Source: an uncultured Muribaculaceae bacterium (GTDB lineage: Bacteria > Bacteroidota > Bacteroidia > Bacteroidales > Muribaculaceae). From it: DNA of 64,000 bases. The stretch's first letter is position 1, and each line of letters starts with the position of its first letter. Shown piece by piece: positions 57,997-64,000 of the stretch. The translations under genes and the position numbers were made by a program. The DNA lies in the NCBI GenBank assembly GCA_910578385.1, contig CAJTQV010000002.1, positions 186,001-250,000 of the forward strand, given 5' to 3'. The notes beneath the pieces are model-generated. The model was not told the DNA's origin. It saw nothing but the letters and a program-made list of their open reading frames with translations, and searched no databases.

Positions 57997-60564
57997 TCAG
58001 AACCAGCGCACGTATGCGAAGTCCTGACGGTGGGGAAGCTCAGCGTTCTTGGGATACATGCGGAATGCGAAGCGGTAGATACCGGCCTCACGGAGCTGAT
58101 CCTTGAGTTCGAAGGTCAGAATCTCGCCGTCGCGCTTCACAACCTTGAGGTCCTCACGCTTGAAGTACTTGCTCTCGCCATCCTGGTCTTTGTAGATCAC
58201 AATCTCAACGCCAAGTGAGTCGCCGAGACCACGGGTGTTGATGACAGCCTTGGCGGTGAAACGGTCGCCGGCACGGCACACTCCGTTGTTGCCGCTCTCA
58301 TCGTGGAACTCGCTTGAGAGAATCTCCACGCTGTCCCACTTCGAGGCTACCTCCTCTTTCCAGGAAACAATCTCGCGGGCGAGCTTGAAGTCGTTCTTGG
58401 CGAGCTTGTTGAAGCGTTTTGCCTCGGGCTCATAGAAGCGGTCGATGTAGTCGTCGAGCTGACGCTTCATCGTGAAGATGGGAGCGATGTGGCCGATCGA
58501 ACGCTTGATGTACTGGATCCACTCGGTTGAGTAACCCTTGTAGTTCTTGTCAAAGTAGAGGGGAATGATCTCGTTCTCAAGCATAGAGTAGATTGTGGCT
58601 GCGTCGAGCTTGTCCTGCTGAGCCTGGTCGGTGTAGGTACGCTTGTCGGTGAGAGCCCATCCGGCTTTCTCGTCGAAACGGTAACCCTCGTACCACCAGC
58701 CGTCGAGCACAGAGAAGTTGAGCACGCCGTTCATCTCGGCCTTCTCGCCCGATGTACCCGATGCCTCAAGAGGACGTGTCGGTGTGTTGAGCCAGATGTC
58801 AACGCCGGTTACAAGACGCTTGGCGACAATCATGTTGTAGTCCTCAAGGAAGATAATCTTGCCCGAGAACTGGGGCATCTTCGAGATTTCGGTGATGCGC
58901 TTGATCAGACCCTGGCCTGCGCCGTCGGCGGGGTGAGCCTTACCCGAGAAGATGAACTGAACGGGATACTTCTCGTTGTTGACGATCTTGGCCAGACGGT
59001 CAAGGTCGGTGAAGAGAAGGTGCGCGCGCTTGTAAGTGGCGAAGCGGCGTGCGAAACCGATGATGAGGGCGTTGGGATTGATCTTGTCGACAATCTTCAT
59101 GACCTCTGTCGGGTCACCCTGGTTCTTGAGCCATTTCTCCTTGAAGTCTTTCTTGACGAAGTTGATGAATTTGTTCTTCATCGTCATGCGCATGTTCCAG
59201 ATGTCCTCATCGGGCACCTCGAAGATGTTCTCCCACATGGAGGGATTGCTCTGGTCGTCGAAGAGCGCGGGGTTGAGGTGCTTGCCGTAGAAATCTTTCC
59301 ATTCGGAAGCAGCCCATGTCGGCATGTGAACACCGTTGGTCACGTAACCTACGTGCGACTCCTCGGGTGAATAGCCTTTCCATACGCCGGCGAACATCTT
59401 CTTCGATACCTCGCCGTGGAGCCAGCTCACACCGTTTGCCTCCTGGCAGGTGTTGAGGGCAAACACGCTCATCGAGAAGCGTTCGTTGGTGTCGGGGTTC
59501 TCGCGGCCCATGTTCATGAGGTCAGACCAAGAGATTCCGAGCTTTGCGGGGAACTCGCCCATGTACTTGCCGAAGAGCGACTCCTCGAAGTAGTCGTGAC
59601 CGGCGGGCACGGGAGTGTGAACGGTATAGAGCGAAGATGCGCGTACCATCTCAAGAGCCACGTTGAAGGGGAGGTGGTCGTTGTTCACGTAGTCAACGAG
59701 ACGCTGGAGGTTGAGGAGCGCGGCGTGACCCTCGTTGCAGTGGTAGAGATCGGTCTTGATGCCGAGCTTGTTGAGCATGAGGATACCACCGATGCCGAGC
59801 AGGTACTCCTGCTTGATGCGGTTCTCCCAGTCGCCGCCATAGAGCTTGTGGGTGATCTCGCGGTCCCACTGGGAGTTGCGGTCGAGGTCGGTGTCGAGCA
59901 GATAGAGCTTCATGCGGCCCACGTTCACGCGCCATACGTGTGCGTAAACCACGCGGCCGGGATAGGGCACCTCAAGAATCATCGGCTGTCCATCCTCGCC
60001 GAGGACTGCCTCGATGGGGAGCTGGTCGAAGTTCTGCGACTCGTAGTTGGCGATCTGCTGGCCGTCGATGGAGAGCGACTGCGAGAAATAGCCGTACTTG
60101 TAGAGGAAGCCGACAGCTGTCATGTTGACGCGGCTGTCAGAAGCCTGCTTGATGTAGTCGCCGGCGAGCACGCCGAGACCACCTGAATATATCTTGAGAC
60201 AGTTGCAGAGACCGTACTCCATAGAGAAGTAAGACACCGAAGGAATCTTGTTGTCCATGGGGACTTTCATGTACTCCTTGAATTCGGCATAGGTCTCGGC
60301 GATCTGATCCATCAGAGCCTTGTCGGCGAGAATTTCCTGGTAACGCTCGTAGCTGAGCTGCTGGAGGAGCATGACGGGATTTTCACCCACCTTGCGCCAG
60401 AGGTCATGGTCAAGGTCACGGAAGAGACGTTTTCCTTTGCTGTTCCACACCCACCAGAGGTTTTTTGACAGTTCCTCAAGGGGTTTGAGCTCCTTGGGAA
60501 TCTCCGCACTCACGGTGATATTGCGCCACGAGGGGCAATTGGTGTTGCTGACTTGAAGTTTCAT
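57997..60564 (-). CDS. glgP: Alpha-glucan (glycogen) phosphorylase
   Basis: An 855-residue GT35 phosphorylase of the shorter bacterial type with an N-terminal DUF3417 domain (ELSKNLWWVWNSKGKRLFRD near 32-51). It releases glucose 1-phosphate from glycogen. Marks are SMEYGLCNCLKIYSGGLGVL near 114-133 and GFARRFATYKRAHLLFTDLD near 505; the PLP region contains the EASGTSGEKAEMNGVLNFSV segment. Operon with the glycogen synthase, 38 bp upstream. Confidence 0.93.
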   Translation of the reverse strand: MKLQVSNTNCPSWRNITVSAEIPKELKPLEELSKNLWWVWNSKGKRLFRDLDHDLWRKVGENPVMLLQQLSYERYQEILADKALMDQIAETYAEFKEYMKVPMDNKIPSVSYFSMEYGLCNCLKIYSGGLGVLAGDYIKQASDSRVNMTAVGFLYKYGYFSQSLSIDGQQIANYESQNFDQLPIEAVLGEDGQPMILEVPYPGRVVYAHVWRVNVGRMKLYLLDTDLDRNSQWDREITHKLYGGDWENRIKQEYLLGIGGILMLNKLGIKTDLYHCNEGHAALLNLQRLVDYVNNDHLPFNVALEMVRASSLYTVHTPVPAGHDYFEESLFGKYMGEFPAKLGISWSDLMNMGRENPDTNERFSMSVFALNTCQEANGVSWLHGEVSKKMFAGVWKGYSPEESHVGYVTNGVHMPTWAASEWKDFYGKHLNPALFDDQSNPSMWENIFEVPDEDIWNMRMTMKNKFINFVKKDFKEKWLKNQGDPTEVMKIVDKINPNALIIGFARRFATYKRAHLLFTDLDRLAKIVNNEKYPVQFIFSGKAHPADGAGQGLIKRITEISKMPQFSGKIIFLEDYNMIVAKRLVTGVDIWLNTPTRPLEASGTSGEKAEMNGVLNFSVLDGWWYEGYRFDEKAGWALTDKRTYTDQAQQDKLDAATIYSMLENEIIPLYFDKNYKGYSTEWIQYIKRSIGHIAPIFTMKRQLDDYIDRFYEPEAKRFNKLAKNDFKLAREIVSWKEEVASKWDSVEILSSEFHDESGNNGVCRAGDRFTAKAVINTRGLGDSLGVEIVIYKDQDGESKYFKREDLKVVKRDGEILTFELKDQLREAGIYRFAFRMYPKNAELPHRQDFAYVRWF

Positions 60565-60602
60565 AAATAAATATTTAAATTTACAGGTTAATACTCTTAT
60601 TA

Positions 60603-62276
60603 TTATCGATTGTTATGATGCAGGGCGATCTTGAAAGCCTTGTCGTAATGCGACATGAAGTATTTCCAGTCGGTCTTGGCCGATGTGAGGAAAGCCATGT
60701 TGCGGGCATGAAGACGGGCTGTGAGGTCGGATGAGCAGTAGGCCACTGTCGCGGCGGCAATCTCGTCGCGTGAGCGGAGATAGTCGGAATCGTTGCGTTC
60801 CACTACCTTGACTCCGCAGTTCTCGATGCCGTTGGCGAAGTTGTCGAGCACCCACTGTCCGAAGCCGGCCTTGTTGTCGGTGACGGTCGGCACACCGAAG
60901 GCCACGCTTTCGAGGGGAGTGTATCCCCATGGCTCGTAATACGAGGGGAAGAGCGTAAGGTCGAACGCCGGCAGGAGGTCGTAGTATGAGATGCCTACTA
61001 TTCCGTCGTTGCCGTCGAGGTAACAGGGCACGTAGATGACCTTCGCGTTGGCGAGGGCACCCTCGGCCTTGAGCTGGCGGATGCGCACGCAGACCTCGTC
61101 GGAGTCCTCGTTGTGCAGACGGTGGGTGAGATAGTCGGTCTCGACGGTGCCGGAACCGTTCTCGATGGCCGCTGCAAGCGAGGGTGAGGGACAGTCAACC
61201 CATCCCGGGACGAGGATGAAAGCGAGCACCTCGCTGTCGGCGGGAATGCGGCGGTCAACCTCGGCCACGGTGTCGAGGAAGAGGTCGAGACCCTTGTTGC
61301 GGTACTCATGACGGCCTGATGTTGCTATGAGGAACGCCGAGTCGGACCAGTCGCGGCCGGTCATGGCCTTGGCTATCTTGAGCAGACGTGCACGACCCTC
61401 CTTGCGGACACGGTTGTACTTTACCGTCTTGGGCACGAAGTCAGGCTCGAAGCCGTTGGGAGTGACAACATCGACCGGGCGGCGCAGAAGCTGTGCGCAT
61501 TCGGCTGCCGTCACCTTGCTGACTGTAGTGAAGCAGTCGGCGTTGTGGGCCGCGGTCTTCTCAAGCGAGTGCTTCGACTCCATGTTGAGCTCGCGCGCCA
61601 TCTGGTCGCCGTCGTAGTGATGGAACTGGTCGTAGAGGGGTTTGCCGTTTCCGCAGATGCTGCGGCCTATGCAGGTTGCGTGGGTCGTGAAGATGCTCGA
61701 TGCCTTCGGGCAGTGCGCCTTCAGATAGAGGAGTCCCATGCCGGTGGTCCATTCGTCGAAGTGGGCCATCACACGCGAGGGGTCTATCTTCAGGAACTCT
61801 GCGAGACGCTGTATGACGATAGCCGAAGCCACAGAGAACGCACACGAGTCGTCGTAGTCGCCATAAGCATGGAGCGAGTCAACGCCGAAGCGTTCCCACA
61901 TTTCACCATAAATTTCCGGAAGATGGGCGCGGGTGTCGCCCGGATTGACAAGGATGACCTGCGGAGAACCGGGGATGTTCCAGCGGCCTGTGCGCACCGT
62001 GATGCCCCAGGGGAACTGAATCCGTGACGCCGCAGACTTGAACAGCGTCTTTCTCTCCTTGAAATAGGGGGAGGGATTCTCAGCGGTCCAGATGTCGGGA
62101 CCGACAAAAGCCAGCTTGTCGCCGAACTGCTCGCAGAGAACGCGGGCTTTCGTGGACAGCACGGCGTAGATTCCTCCTACTTTGTTGCAGACTTCCCAAC
62201 TTGTCTCGACAAGCAAGTCTACCTGCTGAACGATTTCTGACGCCTTGGGGGCGCCTTTTGTATTTTGAGATGTCAT
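60603..62276 (-). CDS. Glycogen synthase, eukaryote-like (GT3-type)
   Basis: A 557-residue glycosyltransferase with the GT3-like N-terminus LVETSWEVCNKVGGIYAVLS near 20-39, then THATCIGRSICG near 200 and the C-terminal acceptor/donor motif FPSYYEPWGYTPLESVAFGV near 455. It elongates glycogen and, like animal and fungal enzymes, probably uses UDP-glucose; that donor is inferred from family. The start MTSQNTKGA (62276) is preferred over the upstream frame, which covers the promoter. Confidence 0.9.
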   Translation of the reverse strand: MTSQNTKGAPKASEIVQQVDLLVETSWEVCNKVGGIYAVLSTKARVLCEQFGDKLAFVGPDIWTAENPSPYFKERKTLFKSAASRIQFPWGITVRTGRWNIPGSPQVILVNPGDTRAHLPEIYGEMWERFGVDSLHAYGDYDDSCAFSVASAIVIQRLAEFLKIDPSRVMAHFDEWTTGMGLLYLKAHCPKASSIFTTHATCIGRSICGNGKPLYDQFHHYDGDQMARELNMESKHSLEKTAAHNADCFTTVSKVTAAECAQLLRRPVDVVTPNGFEPDFVPKTVKYNRVRKEGRARLLKIAKAMTGRDWSDSAFLIATSGRHEYRNKGLDLFLDTVAEVDRRIPADSEVLAFILVPGWVDCPSPSLAAAIENGSGTVETDYLTHRLHNEDSDEVCVRIRQLKAEGALANAKVIYVPCYLDGNDGIVGISYYDLLPAFDLTLFPSYYEPWGYTPLESVAFGVPTVTDNKAGFGQWVLDNFANGIENCGVKVVERNDSDYLRSRDEIAAATVAYCSSDLTARLHARNMAFLTSAKTDWKYFMSHYDKAFKIALHHNNR

Positions 62277-62296
62277 ATTTCGTATGTAAGACACCG

Positions 62297-62328
62297 CAAA
62301 AATAATAAAAAATCGACTACCTGTCAAA
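62297..62328 (-). promoter_or_regulatory. Promoter of the glycogen operon
   Basis: Minus strand: -33 TTTG (62325-62328), 20 bp, -7 TATTTTTG (62297-62304), about 20 bp before the start codon. Upstream lie two copies of TTAG(T/G)GCAACATA at 62383-62395 and 62403-62415, 20 bp apart. Confidence 0.7.
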
Positions 62329-62451
62329 AAAAATCAGCAAAACTGCGTATTTTTAGTGTAAAAATTGTTAAATCCACACGAATTAGTGCAACATATTGCA
62401 TATTAGGGCAACATAATACACTTTTAAATTATAAGAATAACATAAACAAAT

Positions 62452-62482
62452 GCGGCATCATGAGTACAATTCATGATGCCGC
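62452..62482. terminator. Hairpin between DUF3127 gene and glycogen operon
   Basis: A perfect 12-bp stem GCGGCATCATGA/TCATGATGCCGC with a 7-nt loop. On the minus strand it is followed by TTTGTTTATG, so it probably terminates the DUF3127 transcript. Confidence 0.6.
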
Positions 62483-62500
62483 TGTAAAACCTACAAATAA

Positions 62501-62521
62501 GGACGCACGAGCCGTGCGTCC
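62501..62521. repeat. GGACGCACG palindromic element
   Basis: Perfect 9-bp stem GGACGCACG/CGTGCGTCC with a 3-nt loop, flanked by ACAAATAA and CTACAAATT. I recall this hairpin as a dispersed element in Bacteroidales genomes; only one copy is in this window. Confidence 0.6.
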
Positions 62522-62577
62522 CTACAAATTCATTGGCATGTACAGTTCTGCAACACTGCCATGTAGTCAGGTAATAT

Positions 62578-63009
62578 TTAGAAAGGGAGATCGTCGGTGT
62601 TGTTGTCGCCGCCGGCGAAAGGATCTGCAGGAGCGGCGGGAGCCGGAGCAGCACCGAAGCCGCCGGTCTGTGCGCCGAAGCCACCTGCCGGTGCGCCAAA
62701 TGACTGATTCTGAGCAGGTGCAGCCTGCTGGGGTGTCTCCATTCCGGACTCGCGTGCGGAATATACGCTCACGTCAGTGTACCAGCGGCCATTGAACTCG
62801 CGGCTTTCCACGTCGCACTGGCAGACATAGCTCTTGCCAAGTTCGAATCTCATCTGGTCAACGCGGTCGCCGAATACGTGGAATTTGACCTTGCGGGGAT
62901 ACATGCCGGGGGTTTCAAGCACCCATTCTTTTTTCTTCCAGGGTTTTCCGGCCTTTGATACACCTTCCTGAAGCGGAAGGTCGAACACGATTGTTCCTTC
63001 TATTTCCAT
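62578..63009 (-). CDS. DUF3127 OB-fold protein with SSB-like tail
   Basis: A 143-residue protein. Residues 1-90 match DUF3127 (SKAGKPWKKKEWVLET, KFHVFGDRVDQ, DVESREFNGRWYTDV), a Bacteroidota OB-fold. Residues about 92-135 are Gly/Ala/Pro/Gln-rich and disordered. It ends in DDLPF, very like the acidic tip by which SSB recruits partners. A role in single-stranded DNA metabolism is therefore likely but inferred. Confidence 0.85.
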   Translation of the reverse strand: MEIEGTIVFDLPLQEGVSKAGKPWKKKEWVLETPGMYPRKVKFHVFGDRVDQMRFELGKSYVCQCDVESREFNGRWYTDVSVYSARESGMETPQQAAPAQNQSFGAPAGGFGAQTGGFGAAPAPAAPADPFAGGDNNTDDLPF

Positions 63010-63094
63010 ATCTTGCTATTATGTTTGGTTTCTGTTTTGGTTTCCGGTGTGGTAATCCGGAGGACAAATAGTCCATGAGTGCCATTTGCTCATG

Positions 63095-63126
63095 CAAAGG
63101 TACAAATTTTAAACAGCCCTCACAAA
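63095..63126 (-). promoter_or_regulatory. Promoter of the DUF3127 gene
   Basis: Minus strand: -33 TTTG (63123-63126), 20 bp, -7 TACCTTTG (63095-63102); an 85-nt leader. Confidence 0.75.
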
Positions 63127-63183
63127 TTTATTTCCCCTTTTCGGAAAAATAAACCCGTTTCAGCCGGTCCGCCCCACCCCCAT

Positions 63184-63212
63184 CACCTAAAACCTAACGC
63201 CTAAAACCTGAC
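63184..63212. repeat. CCTAAAA-type repeat, second copy
   Basis: The reverse complement reads CAGGTTTTAGGCGTTAGG followed by TTTTAGGTG, closely matching the start of the array at 41620. It lies just past the nitroreductase stop. Confidence 0.75.
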
Positions 63213-63216
63213 ACGT

Positions 63217-63882
63217 CTACTTCACGTAGGTGACTTTGGCGGGATCCCATTTATCTTTGGGGGTGGTGGCTGCCGTGGGGTAACCGAACGAGAGGATGGC
63301 CATCGGCTCTATGCTGTCGGGGAGATTGAGGATGCCCGACAATGCCTTTATACGGTCATTCTCAGGATATACGCCACACCATACCCCTCCGAGGCCAAGA
63401 GCATGGGCCGCGAGCAGCATATTCTCCGAAGCCGCCGAGCAGTCGAGCACCCAGTTGCCGCGTGCGGGGGTGTCGCCGTCGAAAGTGCGGCTCATGTCAC
63501 CGCATACCACCACGTCGAATGCTGATTCCTTGACCATCTTGGCATATTTGAATGCCTCGGTTATAGAATCCTTTACCGACTGAGAGGTAATTACATAGAA
63601 GTGCCACGGCTGTTTGTTGGCAGCCGTCGGAGCCGCCATTCCGGCACGCAGCACCGTCTCGATAAGGCTGTCGGGAACGGCACGGTCTGCGTATGTGCGC
63701 ACGCTCGTACGTGTCATGATGCACTCCAAGGCATCTTGTCCGGCAGCGGAAGTAGCACCCGATACTGCATCTTTCTCCGAATCGCCTGAGTCTTGTGAAC
63801 TGCCCGAAACAACCGCCAGACGCACAGATACCACTGCGAGTGCGACGGCGAGCAGGATGATTATCCAATTTCTTGATTTCAT
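63217..63882 (-). CDS. Membrane-anchored nitroreductase family protein
   Basis: A 221-residue protein. Residues 1-24 (MKSRNWIIILLAVALAVVSV) form a signal anchor, then a Ser/Asp/Gly-rich linker, then a nitroreductase domain from about 48: IMTRTSVRTYADRAVPDSLI, MAAPTAANKQPWHFYVIT, and LGLGGVWCGVYPENDRIKAL near 162. The family binds FMN and reduces substrates with NAD(P)H; an exported form is unusual and its electron donor is unclear. The start at 63882 gives the clean signal anchor. Confidence 0.85.
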   Translation of the reverse strand: MKSRNWIIILLAVALAVVSVRLAVVSGSSQDSGDSEKDAVSGATSAAGQDALECIMTRTSVRTYADRAVPDSLIETVLRAGMAAPTAANKQPWHFYVITSQSVKDSITEAFKYAKMVKESAFDVVVCGDMSRTFDGDTPARGNWVLDCSAASENMLLAAHALGLGGVWCGVYPENDRIKALSGILNLPDSIEPMAILSFGYPTAATTPKDKWDPAKVTYVK

Positions 63883-64000
63883 TATGATTATGATTTTATT
63901 ATTATCTTGATTGGGGTAAATAGCCGGGAGGTGACCCACGTCTGAATATGAGCTTACTAAGATTGCGGGAGCCTCAGAGCTGTTTGAGGAGAGAACCGGT
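63883..64000. other. Right edge, no gene assigned
   Basis: An AT-rich leader of the nitroreductase gene followed by mixed sequence. On the minus strand eight codons ending at a TGA (63974-63976) could be the tail of a gene beyond the edge, but nothing supports it further. Confidence 0.3.

Noticed and set aside
63974..64000. Possible tail of a minus-strand gene entering from the right
   Set aside because: Only eight codons are visible before a TGA; too little to call.

Overview
The window looks like a Bacteroidales chromosome, most likely from the Muribaculaceae or a close relative; the family is an inference. Supporting signs are promoters of the form TTTG/TTG - 20 bp - TAnnTTTG at many genes, type III glutamine synthetase, the DapL/DapF diaminopimelate route, a eukaryote-like glycogen synthase next to an alpha-glucan phosphorylase, a type IX-style C-terminal domain on secreted proteins, M56 peptidases fused to TonB domains, and DUF3127 and DUF6291 proteins. 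No sequence search was run; all names rest on motifs and family memory.

Region 1 (1 to about 20.8-21.4 kb) is the right-hand part of an integrated prophage whose other end lies left of the window. From left to right it holds two tandem paralogues on the + strand, then a long minus-strand series: a 1064-residue virion-type protein, a PI-PLC-like phosphodiesterase, a cytosine-5 methyltransferase, a DUF6291 replication-type protein, a DUF1064 nuclease, HU, an SNF2 helicase, a RecE-like nuclease, a coiled-coil protein, RecT, a tRNA-Gln, and a set of small early genes. Many neighbours overlap by exactly ATGA, and several genes of 42-58 codons lie between them. An early minus-strand promoter with CAATTG operator dyads faces a divergent XRE repressor (16590-17051). 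Between repressor and integrase (17.0-19.5 kb) is an accessory region built from two units with repeated flanks. The tyrosine integrase ends at 20803.

Region 2 (21.4-44.3 kb) is core chromosome: tex; a four-gene minus-strand operon of porin, imelysin, dihaem oxidoreductase and CcsBA (probably iron or haem related); ppk1-ppx; glnN; dapF-dapL; a secreted PNGase F-like amidase; a TlpA lipoprotein-BlaI-BlaR/TonB operon whose promoter carries three matching dyads; and hemW.

Region 3 (44.3-49.1 kb) holds an EF-G paralogue that lacks the GTPase histidine, with three 22-nt repeats in its leader, then ahpC-ahpF.

Region 4 (49.1-55.1 kb) is a surface or accessory cluster: a membrane TPR-HTH regulator, divergent secreted proteins, a small lipoprotein with a decayed copy beside it, and an outer-membrane barrel.

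Region 5 (55.1-64 kb) holds an acyltransferase, a porin, the glycogen synthase/phosphorylase operon, a DUF3127 OB-fold protein with an SSB-like tail, and a membrane-anchored nitroreductase. Short tandem repeats with 7-10 nt units occur in several gaps of the chromosomal part. No rRNA, CRISPR array, insertion sequence or replication origin was seen.
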